From positions 29,598,912-29,662,911 of the forward strand of contig NC_092675.1 in assembly GCF_964355755.1 (NCBI RefSeq): DNA of 64,000 bases, read 5' to 3'. This DNA comes from Antedon mediterranea (taxonomy: Eukaryota > Echinodermata > Crinoidea > Comatulida > Antedonidae). Below, one piece after another: positions 36,701 through 46,250 of the stretch. Numbering within the stretch: position 1 is the stretch's first letter; every line of letters begins with the position of its first letter. A program made the position numbers and the translations under genes. The notes below the pieces were generated by a model that saw nothing but the letters and a program-made list of their open reading frames with translations, did not search any database and was not told where the DNA came from.

Positions 36701-38767
36701 ACTGCTGCTATGGCAATAGAACAAGCCTCGAACAATGTTGGCAAAAACGCTAGTCTCAGACAAGCGTACTTCAGGCGTTGTAAAGCTTTCGCATCTACTC
36801 CAAGACCAGCTCGAACAAGAATAACTGCTAAGGCTATGTTACGCAATACTTCAGACCATGCAGGTGTGATATCGTTTGCAACATCTATATACGGTACATT
36901 TGCTAACAATAGACCCACAATCAGCATACCTGCAATCACAGAGAAATATTCATTTTTATAAAAAAAAAGGATTTTAATAAATCTAAAAAATTGATTGGCT
37001 ATTATCAGTTTGTCAATCTTGTATAGTGCTTTAAATGCTTAAAGCGTTAAAGCGCTTCTCATTATTACCCCAGCCATTGGATAACACATACCGTATGGAT
37101 AGCTCGCACAATTAGATCAAGACACAACTTCACGCTGATTACTAGCTGCATTATGGGAGTATGTTTCCATACGTGTTTGATCCACTGGGATAATAATGAT
37201 TGGGTAATAATGTTCAGCGCTTAGAGGTTTCACAACATTAGCCGCTATATAAATCCAGGATATTATTATTATTATTATTAATTATACAGCCTTAGTAGTA
37301 ATCAGCGTATTATATTGTTTCACTCTACAAACAGATATCCATTTACACTTGGGTGGAGAGAAGCATAAAGACAACGTAAAGATGTAAAAAACAAAAACAT
37401 GAAAAATAAAGATTGATTAAATCAGACTTTGAATAGGTTATTTTGTAGTTTTATTAAGTGAATCATTTCCGTAGGAAAAAAAACGGAAAAAATAATGTTT
37501 TCACTTATAAAATAACATGATAAATGGTTAAATTCAACCAAAAATCCACTGGCTGCCAGCCAATTTGACCATTTTTTGCTAATAAATTCCAATTTTTTTC
37601 AGGTAAATACATTTTCTTTCAATCCAATTTTTGGTCGAAGTCAATAAATGTGAAAATAAAATAGCATATTAAAAAAAATTATTATTCAGGGCGACAATAC
37701 ATCTTTAAGTAAAGTGTATTGCCTATTAGGACACAAATAAGCAATGCGACAAACGAAGTCCAATGCCTATTTTAAAACTATGTCACATGCCCTTGCACAT
37801 TTTTAAACTAGTTACTCTGTTGTAACAGCTATAACATACATAAATAAAAAAACTAACATACAATGGAAAGGCAGAAGCAACAGAAAACAGCAGCTGTCAA
37901 TAAATTCAATAAGTAGGTTATAAAACGTCATCTGGCAAAAAAAGTTGCTTAAAATGTTGTATATTAACCTTAATATTATTACAATGTTTGTTAGTGGAGA
38001 CTTCTTTAAAATATCATTTATTAAAAATTCTTAACAATACATAATACAAAATAGTGCTCAGTTTAGAAATCTTATATCAATTGTTGTTGTAATTATATTA
38101 AAGCTTGGTTGGTTCCCACTAGAGACGCAACATAATGCACAGACGCAACTTAAGAAAATGCCCTTCCCATAATTGTGTTTTCCCCCGCCTGCATTAAATC
38201 AAACCAGCTATTGTAAACCAGCATTGTTGCGTCGTCGGTTCCCACTTGCGATTATGCAAGCACTTTGCGTCAATACGTTGCTGCGTCCAAGTGAGAACCA
38301 CGCTTAAGTACGTAAGCATCAATGCATCATGACTTACCTAAAAGTGGAGGCATTTTGATAAATGAAATGAGAATTCCACCAATTTTACAACAAACAAGAA
38401 GAACATAGAGTGAAAATAAGTTGCCACCTGGAAGTGCATCCTCTCCTGTTATTGACCAAACAGCGGCCCAAATGACACCAAGAACAAACACATAAGTTAA
38501 TGTCTTAGCCAAGGTTCCGTGTGGTGGACACATAAGGGCGTATTTACAGCGATCTGTTCGTGATGGTTCTTCAGGTAGTGGATTGAGTCGCGTAATCCAC
38601 GGACTGAACGCGATGATGCAGGAGTCCGAGAACCTTGTGCAACACGTATCCGCAGCCGACGCCATGTGACCACCTAAATTCTCGTCGGTTTTATATTTTT
38701 TTAACTTTCCATTTTTGTCAGATAGTATTTGTGTATCTGAGAAAGATACTTTCTTGTGTTCATTCAT
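24770..38767 (-). CDS. SLC9B2: SLC9B2-like (NHA2-type) sodium/hydrogen antiporter
   Basis: CDS exons on the minus strand: 38767-38338, 36929-36659, 36344-36062, 33575-33426, 32041-31933, 27018-26882, 25838-25761, 25114-24770. All junctions are GT-AG and in phase, giving 600 aa (human NHA2 about 537). The family exchanges Na+ or Li+ for H+ across plasma or organelle membranes. Family blocks seen: IKMPPLLGMLIVGLL, ILVRAGLGVDAKAL, FVLAAVSPAVVVPSLL (residues 235-250), FGLIGAEV, and FTALAWLPKATVQAAIGS. The usual ion-binding Asp-Asp pair reads Asp274-Asn275 (ASIDNVFAI). A hydrophilic N-terminal region of about 80 residues precedes the membrane core, and the last ~90 residues form an acidic tail (DDEDFEDDEDE). 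The start is the first ATG after a strong acceptor at 38,790. A non-coding first exon is expected upstream, perhaps in the GC-richer patch at 40,220-40,320. Introns hold many MITEs. SLC9B1 versus SLC9B2 naming is uncertain outside vertebrates. Confidence 0.95.
25317..25469. mobile_element. MITE-A copy in SLC9B2 intron 7
   Basis: AGCTCTGTCTACACTATCAA at the left and AACAGAGCT at the right are flanked by TAA on both sides. The core contains CAAATATGGTAGTGATAT twice. Confidence 0.92.
26025..26180 (+). mobile_element. SINE-like element, shared with 37,040
   Basis: The words ATGGGAGTATGTTTCCAT, TTTGATCCA, GGGTAATAATGTG and an end with GAAGCGCAATATAAGAATGA match the element at 37,040-37,285 in the same order. 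It is a decayed member of a retroposon family with a CR1/L2-like tail. Confidence 0.65.
27231..28120. mobile_element. 890-bp TA-flanked transposon with 27-bp perfect inverted repeats
   Basis: The left terminus 27,231-27,257 starts CCGTAAAACCTCGAAAAGAA and is a perfect inverted match of 28,094-28,120. Both ends are flanked by TA, as in Tc1/mariner-type insertions. A block of about 55 bp with TTTTCGAGAGTACTTTTGC is present in the same orientation near each end (about 27,282 and 28,013), and the word GGGCTTCTTTTCGA recurs many times. There is no transposase. The middle carries a HIRAN-like coding remnant. It sits in intron 5 of the antiporter gene. Confidence 0.9.
27518..27770 (+). pseudogene. 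HIRAN-like protein fragment, frameshifted, inside the transposon
   Basis: From 27,530 the frame reads MNGADVGHVPECLAQIIAPL and continues through VVQLKAKITGMERTAPE. Near 27,655-27,662 the reading must shift frame, after which GGMEIPCRFYIFANEADKK and IQDVIKHHLDDNKL run to a TAA at about 27,770. The order VGH(L/V)-leucine-rich helix-beta strand-aromatic strand-K..L end fits the C-terminal half of HIRAN domains, as in HLTF. The GG-x-EIPC word is also familiar from uncharacterised animal proteins. The N-terminal half (the R-x-P-x-N-P-x-D region) is not visible. It was either captured from a host gene or is left over from the element's autonomous parent. Confidence 0.6.
29764..29920. mobile_element. 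MITE-A copy in SLC9B2 intron 5
   Basis: ATCTCTGTCTATACTATCAA follows TAA at the left, and the right terminus ends TTTGATAATGTAGACAGAGC. The orientation of the inner halves is inverted relative to the 24,552 copy. Confidence 0.9.
31334..31460. mobile_element. MITE-A copy, internally shortened
   Basis: The left end follows TAA and reads AGCCTTGTCTACACCATC. The core lacks the first GTGATGTGCCC word. The right end (TTTGATAGTGTAGTGTG) is mutated. Confidence 0.85.
31584..31721. mobile_element. MITE-A copy
   Basis: TAA then TCTCTGTCTACACTATC at the left, a core with two ATATGGTAGTGATATG words, and a shortened right end, AAACAGAACT, followed by TAA. Confidence 0.88.
33055..33113. repeat. Inverted repeat in SLC9B2 intron 4-5 region
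   Basis: GATCAATATACTTTGATCG (from about 33,057) faces CGATCAAAGTATGTTGATC (to about 33,112) across a loop of about 20 bp, so the transcript could form a stem of about 20 bp. It occurs once in the window and is not linked to a known family. Confidence 0.75.
33820..34050. repeat. Degenerate 16-17-bp minisatellite
   Basis: The words AACTCAGTCCCATGTT and AACTCGGTCTCATATC alternate for about 230 bp with many substitutions. It lies in SLC9B2 intron 3. The open frame through it is a translation of the repeat. Confidence 0.85.
34085..34155 (+). mobile_element. LINE/SINE 3' tail
   Basis: GGCGCTTTATAAATCCTGG followed by ATTATTAATG and (TTA)n is the 3' end shared by CR1/L2-type elements in this window. 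Nothing upstream is recognisable. Confidence 0.6.
35743..35869. mobile_element. MITE-A copy
   Basis: ACCTCTGTCTACACTATC after TAA at the left, and TTTGATAGTGTAGACAGAGC at the right. The right half of the core is shortened. Confidence 0.9.
35885..35965 (+). mobile_element. SINE/LINE 3' end with (TTATC)n-like tail
   Basis: CGCCTTGAGCACTTTGTG, then TGCGCTTTATAAATCTTATT, then repeats of TTATC. It directly follows the preceding MITE. Confidence 0.65.
37040..37285 (+). mobile_element. SINE-like element with (ATT)n tail
   Basis: This fuller relative of the 26,025 element has ATTATGGGAGTATGTTTCC, a TGATCCACTGGGATAATAAT block, AGCGCTTAGAGG, and the 3' end GCCGCTATATAAATCCAGG followed by (ATT)n at about 37,260-37,280. 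It lies in SLC9B2 intron 1. Confidence 0.7.
38102..38304. mobile_element. MITE-B copy in SLC9B2 intron 1
   Basis: AGCTTGGTTGGTTCCCACTA follows TAA at the left. The right end reads GAGAACCACGCT followed by TAA. The interior contains several GACGCAAC words and their complements. At about 200 bp this is the longest copy of the family. It ends only about 33 bp before the exon-1 splice donor. Confidence 0.85.
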
Positions 38768-38982
38768 TGTTATTGATTTATTCCGGATTCTGAAAAACAA
38801 AATAAGAGCAATTTTATTTTGAATAATATATTATAATTTATATCATAAAATAATTATTTAATTAATTAATAAATTAATCTGGAACGTTTACAAATGATAA
38901 TTAAATTTTTTGTAAACACAAATAATATAACATAACTTTAAACCTAAAAACAATTCAAAATATTGTAACATTTCAAATCTAA

Positions 38983-39105
38983 AGCTCTGTCCACACTATC
39001 AAACTTGAAACAAAAAAGTGTGATGTGCCCTAATATGGTAGTGATATGACATCATCATGTCCATATGGGCACATCACATTAAACGTTGATAGTGAAGACA
39101 GAGCT
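38983..39105. mobile_element. MITE-A copy, shortened
   Basis: AGCTCTGTCCACACTATC after TAA and GAAGACAGAGCT before TAA. Part of each arm has been lost (GTGATGTGCCC and GGGCACATCAC remain). Confidence 0.9.
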
Positions 39106-40219
39106 TAACATATTATGCATTATTTCATTTTCAAACAAAAATTTTATATATTTCCTGCACCAGACATTGAAGGCTGCAGATATTAAAACTGATATTGTTA
39201 ACCACACATAATAAGATATGCTTTGCTTTTCACTACTAGTTTAGAAGTAGCATCAGCAAATCTCCTTGGGCACACCTCTGTTTAAACTTCCTAGATGTGG
39301 CCCATTACATTGCACAGTAAATTAGATCTTTTTAGTTATAATAATTTGTACTTATTAAAATTCATAGGCAATTTTGCCTTAATGATTCTTAATATGAAGC
39401 TGCCTACTTTGTATACTAGCTTTAATAATATTCTGCATGCACAGAATGCAGAAATTAATCAAGGCCATCGAAAGTAAAGCAGTCTGGCTTTTTAACATGC
39501 AACTAACGCTGTTCAGTGACATCATCATTCATTTTACGCTTTATTGGCTTTGTCTCCCCATTCAATTATCAATAAAATAATTACTTTTTTTTTACTTTTT
39601 TATATTCCAAAAGTTATACAAAATTGTATTTTCTTTTTGTAATGATGACATGTTCACAGGTCTCAATTTCAAAAGTAATTATACAAACTTCAAAATTATA
39701 AATTCTATTTTACAATTTATTTTTTAATTATTTTTTGCCTTTGCAGCAGATTGCAAAAGGTTAACATAAAAAGGTTTTTATAAATTAGCAATAAAAAATG
39801 TTGAAACATTGATAACATGGGGTCCATGCAATGCAAGAAGAAAATTTTTTTTTTTTTGCTTTTATAATATTTTTAAATGTGTTCAGCTTGTACATTTATT
39901 TCAGCAGGCTGGTTGTTTTGAGTTCCTCACATAAAAAAATTTAATGAAAACTTTAATTTTTGTCTATGAATGTGTTCCTCTATCACGACAGAAGAAGGTG
40001 CAACAAAATAACTACTGTGGTGTTCAAAAGATGATTATAAATAAAGAGTAATTTTAATTAAGGCCTATATTTACCTAAAAGCAAAAAAAATTTAAGGTTT
40101 TGTTATGATACAGGTACACCAAGATAAACAAAATAGTTTAAGTAATAATATAGTATGTAATCACAATACAAAGAATCTCTTCCACTTAAATAGTCAACAA
40201 CAACAGCAATAAAATGCTC

Positions 40220-40325
40220 ACACGCGAGCCGCTAGGTTCTGAATTGACAAACTACCACCAGCCACCTGTCTGCTCTCCTCCTCCGCCGAACGTCAAGACA
40301 ATTGGAATTCACCGGGCCTAGCTTA
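40220..40325 (-). promoter_or_regulatory. Possible SLC9B2 promoter / non-coding first exon region
   Basis: This is a locally GC-richer patch (CACGCGAGCCGC, CTCCTCCTCCGCCGAACG) about 1.5 kb upstream of the first coding exon. The coding exon begins at a splice acceptor, so a 5' untranslated exon must exist upstream, and this patch is the best candidate by composition only. Confidence 0.3.
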
Positions 40326-40906
40326 AACATAATGAAGGTGTATAAAATCAACTTACGTTACACGTAAAATATTCAAAATGCTTTTTAACCAAGAACTTTC
40401 AATAATCCTACAATCCTATCCAAACATTTTAACCGTGATCATTGTACCATCATCCCAACACAAACAAATGGGAAAGAGTCAAAAAGACAAATCTCTGCAG
40501 ATTGTTTGTTGCTGGTGAAAAAAAGAGGGCGACAAACTGATATTCCCGACCTATCAAAGATACGGTTTTTTAATTTTTTTAAAGTATAACTAGAGTTATT
40601 GTTTTTTTAGTAAATAAATCCTGTACACAACTTCCATGAATAATAACAAAAATCATAGTTAGAAAAACATACATATACATACTGTACCTTCTTCTGAATT
40701 CTTAACGAGAGATGATATCTTGATAGTTATTATTCACTTTCTGAACAAATTTGATAAAACGTTGCAACATGTTATTGTAGTTTTTTAGACAAAACTACGA
40801 AGTGTGAATTGTTTTATTTTTTCCAGATATTTCTATATATAATATTTATAAATAATTTAATATTAAATGAATGACACAAAAAACAAACAATATCAAATAG
40901 AGTACA

Positions 40907-40912
40907 TTTATT
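40907..40912 (-). terminator. UBE2U polyadenylation signal
   Basis: AATAAA on the minus strand, about 94 bp past the UBE2U stop codon, is a normal distance for a short 3' UTR. Confidence 0.6.
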
Positions 40913-41005
40913 AAAATTACTTTGGTGCACTCCTTGCCACCCCCTCCCCACCCACCTTATAATACATCATTTATTCATTACTAACATCATGGTCAACTAT
41001 TATGG

Positions 41006-44000
41006 TCAATGTAAACTGTCTTCATCCAGACTGTTAGTCCACTCAAGTAAGTCATCCGCATCTTTATCCTCCCACGGTTCGCCAATTTCACTTGCTGCCA
41101 CTGATGGAGGAGGAACTACAAAAATACAATTTTTCAAATATTGATAAAATAATAATCAATAATTATTCTTTATTAGAAATCAGTTTTATTATCTTCCATC
41201 ATAGATCTAAATTTTTTTAATTGCAATAAAAAAGATAGGACATAGGTAACTTCAATGTTTAGTATTTGTGTAACCTTTAATCATATCCAGTAATCATAGT
41301 GGCAGTTATTAAAAATAGAGACTTGACATCCAATAGCTACAATAACACTTTGTGTTGTTCCAAAATAAACACAACCTGACTCTACAAAACGAGCATGTTT
41401 GTCAACGCCCTCTGTAGTCGAGTGACATCACTTATATGGTTACAATTTTTCTTTTTGTTTATGGGTCTTGCGTGACAAGAAATCTCTTCTTGCAAGATCC
41501 TCTATTAATGGTATTTTTTGTATTTTCTCATTATAAATTATCATTCTTTTTTATTGTATTGTTATACCATTGATAGAAACTAATAAATGTTGAATTATAT
41601 ATTATAATTGCATGAAAGTTAAGCGTTATCAAACTTAATAAATGTTTAGAATGCAAGCGCAACACAAGTAATCAGAATAATCACCTCCCAGTTGCGTCCT
41701 AGTGGTAACTAAGTTTTATCAACAATTAATACAAAGAAAATTCATTAACCTGCTTTTTTTGGAAGATAGATTTTCTTCATTTTATTAATTGTTTCCAGCC
41801 TATGTTGATGACTAGTTTCTTCCTTTGTTGGTTGTGGTCCAAACTTTCCATACATTATAGAATTGTGTCTAATAAAACAGGACATTAAAATATACATCTT
41901 GAATGAACGGTATTGTACATTTTTTATAATTATATGTTAATCATAGATTAATTTCCAATTTATTACAGTTAAATCCAAATCTCTACAAAAAACCAAAAGG
42001 CAAAAAAAGAAATTTTGGAAGGTTTGTCAATGTGCTTATAAAAACATGTAATATGTTGGGAGATCAAAATATGTTATAACTTCAAATTCAAGGTATGTTG
42101 AATTTGTGCTGTTAAGCTCGTTTAAAATCACTTTATATGTTACAACATCGATATTATCATCTAGATTCCCAATTGCAACCCAAAACTAAATTGTTAAAAC
42201 CTACTCTTCAAGTTGCTTCTTCATATGTTCATGTAACTCTTCTAATGGTAGGCCAAAGTGGGCAGTTTGCAACTTGCGATTCTCTTTTATTGATTCTAGA
42301 ACTGAAAATTAAGCACAAATGATTAAATATTAAACATTCCAATATATGCAACAGAGCTTTTGTTGTATCTGATAGCTTGAGGCATCCATCTGAGAATTCT
42401 GTTTGAATAAAGCCCAAAACATTTGTCCAATACTTAGCTCCGTGGTGCAACGATACATTGTAGTAGTAATATTATGATCATGTTGGTAGTACCTGCTGCT
42501 TCCTTAGCCTTCAATATAAACCTAACCATCAGCACTTGGTGGTCTTAAGGTATGAACACCAGGCTAGTGATCTGGAGACTTTTTCTAAATCACACTACAT
42601 TATTATTATATCATGCATTGGTAAATCTTAAGGCTTTATGTGACAAAAAATATGATGTGCCCATATATGGACATGATGATGTCATATCCCTACTATATTT
42701 GGGCATATCACTACCATATTTGGGCACATCACACTTTTTTGTCACATAAAGTTTGATAGTGTAGACAGAGCTTAATACAGTGCATTGGTGTCAAATATTT
42801 GTAAAACGTACATGGGTTTTTTATGTCTGACGATGACTTAGAGGTTGCAATACCACTCCATGTTGTATGGTAGTCATCAAAAGATAGACGACCTGGATGA
42901 TGACCTCTAGTAGCATGTGACAGGTCAATCTCATCTGGCTGTTCTTCATCTTGTTTATCTGTCTGTTTTTCATGTGGATCAAGTCCAGCTAAATGAAAAC
43001 ACATTTTTATTTCAATTTCTTCACATGACTCACAACAAATAAAAGCAGTTGGTCTATTTTTTTTTACAGTAGAAACTTTATTAATTGGACAAATTCAGGA
43101 CCGAATAAAAGAATTGTCCATTTCACAGAATAGGTGTTGGCCGTAGTGTTAAAACATATATTGCAACTTAATCATTTAACACAGGTATGTGTCCCTTAAA
43201 ATTAGGGTGTCTCCTGAATAGGGAGAGTTGGCCATATTGTTAAAACACATGCCTTTCAATAATTTTACAGGTATGTCTCTGTAGTGCCCTCTGAATTGAG
43301 GTTGGCCATACTGTAGTGTGTAAAAAATATATTGCCTTTTCAATAATTTTACAGGTATGTCTCCCTCCCCCCTCCCCCACCTCCTTTTATTATGGTGTCC
43401 CCTGAATTGTGGTTGGCCGTAGTGTTAAGACATATATTGCCTTTTCAATATTTTTACAGGTATGTCTCCCCTTAATTGCGGTGTTCCCTAAATAGGGGTT
43501 GACTGCCCGTCAATCATTTGATAATAAGTGTCTCCTTAATAGGAGTGTTCCGAGAAGAGGTGTCCCAAATGAGTAGATTATACTGTATAATTATTATAAA
43601 ATAACTATGGCATTGATGATAGCATGTTGTGTCTCACCATCTATTCTCCTGCTAGCATTCACACAATCAAGCACAACTTGCCGATATAACTCTTGTGACT
43701 GTTCATATATATCAACTGCTTCTGTATTTATAGCATCTCGCAAAACAGGGTTTGACAACATCGTCTGACAAATATTTTAAAATAAAAATAAACATAATTT
43801 AAAATAAATCTTTGTTAATTAGGTTTGATGAGTAACATTTATTTTGTTTCTTCATTCTCTTGTTTCTGATTTTCTTCTAATGAAAATAACAGATTTTCAA
43901 GGTAAATTTTGAGTGGAGAGTTAGATATAGAATATAAAATATATTTCACAATGGCAGTGGAAAGTATGAGAGGCCAATGGTGGGTAATTTTATTTTGTGC

Positions 44001-45658
44001 TAATTAAATACCTGTAACATGATTAGTATAAATTGCACTCCATACGAGGTATCCCACATATCAGGCTGAAGGAATTCAACACAAGGCTTGCCTGTGCTCA
44101 TGTCAACTTGAAAAAAAAAGAAAGTAGTAGTAGTAGTATCGACTAAAACTTATGGCAGGTTTTAAAGCATTTATATTTTTGATTACTTCTAAAGTAATCC
44201 CATGTTAAAGGTTCTTTCACACCTGTTCCGGCACGGTTCCACTCCGGCGTATTGAACGTCAATGTTTTGTTTTCATGATGCTCCATGCAGCTATGCACCA
44301 ATGTTAATGGAAATGTTCTCCTCAAGTACAGTAACATACAATTATTTGTTTAATTGACTATAATAAAAATAAAATGGCATTGGGGTTGAGACAACTTACT
44401 ATTTGGATGAAACGGTATTGTGTGGAAAAAAACATTAGGTGCCACTTGGTTGTAGTTCTCAGAAAACTGCAAACTTACAACAAAGATTCCACCTAAAGAA
44501 ATAAAATGAATGTGAGACCATGTTTCTGCAGCCATAATCAATAAAAACAACAAAGATTCCACCTAAAGGAATAAAATGAATGTGAGGCCATGTTTTTGCA
44601 GCCATAATCAATAAAAATCAAATGCGCTTGATCAATAATTACTGTAACTTTAGGTCAAATGTTAAACATCATCGCATTTATCTGATAACTATTTTATTTG
44701 AATAAGACAATTAATGGTTAATTTTCTCATGAGTAAAATCGGTTAAACCCTGTTTCCACAGGAATTTCATCAGTTGAATTTTTTTTTTTTGCAAGCACAA
44801 CCTAAATTAACTTTCATTTTAGATACAACATAACACACCTAGCTATATGACATGCTAATAATAAAAATAATAATAATAATAATAACTGTACCTTCCCACA
44901 CCGTGTCCTTAAGTCCTGTTATCTTAGCTGTCCATTCTAAAAAGTTATCTTCTGCAAATGGATGGGCCTCTATTCCCTAAAAATGAACAACCACAATTAA
45001 ACATTAATCGATTAACCTGGTGATTTGGCACAAATCTTTCAATAAAATTAAATGTTCATTCTATCATAGGGAATGTGGCTAAACTACAGTATAGACTCTT
45101 AACTACTACTTGACAATCCACCCTATACATTAGCCCTATACACCTTATACACCCTATACATTAGCCCTATACACCTTATACACCCTACACACCTTATACA
45201 CCCTATACATTAGCCCTATACACCCTATACACCTTATACACCCTATACACCTTATACACCCTATACACCTTATACACCTTATACACCCTATACACCTTAT
45301 ACGCCTTATACACCCTATACACCCTATACATTAGCCCTATACACCCTATACACCTTATACACCCTATACACCCTACACACCTTATACACCCTATACATTA
45401 GCCCTATACACCCTATACACCTTATACACCCTATACATTAAACAACTTTAATTAGAAACTGTAAAAATATAACAAATTTGAATGATTATTTACAATAAAA
45501 TTGTCTGCAAGTAATGCGTTGCATCACTGCAATAATAAATACTTCATTACAATTTTTTTTTCATTTTAACAAAATCTTACCCATGTAGGATTTTTCTGCA
45601 TCATAACATACTCCTTTTGTAGCAACATATGAGCTCGACAAAACATTTTGAAGGTCAT
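41006..45658 (-). CDS. UBE2U: Ubiquitin-conjugating enzyme E2 U
   Basis: CDS exons: 45658-45581, 44976-44892, 44492-44400, 44106-44012, 43764-43638, 42988-42812, 42301-42205, 41868-41750, 41115-41006. All are GT-AG and in phase, giving 326 aa, close to the longer human isoform. E2 enzymes take ubiquitin from E1 on a cysteine and pass it on with an E3. The UBC fold has MFCRAHMLLQKEY at the N terminus, FLEWTAKITGLKDTVWEG, TIPFHPN (residues 79-85) and the active-site Cys94 in STGKPCVEFL. The UBE2U-specific parts are also kept: FDDYHTTWSGIATSK after the UBC fold, and DLLEWTNSLDED at the very C terminus. An in-frame TAG lies five codons before the ATG. A second ATG four codons on matches the human start. 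Intron 1 carries a 9-bp minisatellite, and exon 3's acceptor lies in a 70-bp duplication. Confidence 0.95.
42631..42772. mobile_element. MITE-A copy (left terminus lost) next to UBE2U exon 6
   Basis: GGCTTTATGTGACAAAAAAT at the left, and GTCACATAAAGTTTGATAGT through GACAGAGCT followed by TAA at the right. It ends 39 bp from the splice donor of exon 6. Confidence 0.88.
43060..43570. repeat. Degenerate ~80-100-bp tandem repeat in UBE2U intron 5
   Basis: Four to five diverged copies share the order GGTTGGCCGTAGTGTTAA, CATATATTGCCTTTTCAATA, TTTTACAGGTATGTCTCCC and CCTGAATTG. The last part includes AATAGGAGTGTTCC-type words that also occur near 15,150 and 15,950, so the array seems to have grown from a dispersed repeat. 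Confidence 0.8.
44477..44616. repeat. 70-bp tandem duplication covering a splice acceptor
   Basis: The segment starting ACAACAAAGATTCCACCTAA at 44,477 is repeated at 44,547 with a few substitutions. The 44,477 copy contains the true acceptor and first bases of UBE2U exon 3 on the minus strand. The second copy therefore offers a decoy acceptor about 70 bp upstream in the intron. Confidence 0.92.
45118..45441. repeat. 9-bp minisatellite in UBE2U intron 1
   Basis: Alternating nonamers CCCTATACA and CCTTATACA, broken by TTAGCCCTATACA units, run for about 320 bp. The two strands are strongly asymmetric (C, A and T on plus, almost no G). The larger pattern of interspersed units suggests second-order duplication. 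Confidence 0.95.
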
Positions 45659-45892
45659 ATGTGGGGTGATCTATCAGCCAGTCTTAACCTGTATAAAGAT
45701 AATAATACTGTTCTTTATTGAAAAGAGCCTGAATTAGTTGGATTGTTGCAGTAACATTCTATTAATTGTGTCCAGCACAGTTTCTTTTTACATCAAATTA
45801 TTATTTTGTTTATATCAATTATTATGACAGTATTATCAAATAGTAGTATTGCAATTGAATAATCTCTTCCATTGTACAGCATTCTAAAAAAA

Positions 45893-46250
45893 TAGTATTA
45901 TTATTATTATTATTATATCAAAATTTATAAAGCGTCAATTCAAAGACCGAGGTACAAAATCAAAGGCGCTGGGCATGTTAGTGGTCGAAAAAATGAGTTT
46001 TGAGCAATTTTTTAAATAAGGCAACAGAAGAGCAGTGTTTAATTTGTGGGGGGAGTGAATTCCAGAGTTTGGGTGCAGCAAAAGAAAACGATCTATGACC
46101 AAAGGTTTTAGTGGCTATGCGTGGAACAGAGAGTAAAAAATCATCAGATGATGATCTAAGAGTTCGTCCAGGAACATAAAAGGTGATTAATTGACGGATG
46201 TAAGCAGGTTGGTTGAAAAGAAGTGCTTTAAAAGTAAGGAGCAAGATTTA
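45893..46250 (-). mobile_element. 3' end of a CR1/L2-type LINE
   Basis: The minus-strand frame 46,244-45,978 encodes YVPGRTLRSSSDDFLLSVPR, FGHRSFSFAAPKLWNSLPP and VALFKKLLKTHFF, the same C-terminal signature as the LINE at 19,575. It is followed by a GACGCTTTATAAATTTTGA end and an (ATT)n tail at about 45,893-45,918. It is 5' truncated, and its sequence is distinct from the 19,575 copy. Confidence 0.92.

Noticed and set aside
45118-45441. Interstitial telomere repeat
   Set aside because: The nonamers CCCTATACA and CCTTATACA do not match the TTAGGG or CCCTAA repeat of deuterostomes.
24770-45658. Short plus-strand open frames (for example 36,069-36,290, 36,665-36,961 and 25,580-25,816)
   Set aside because: They overlap antiporter or UBE2U exons and introns in other frames and have no splice or family support.
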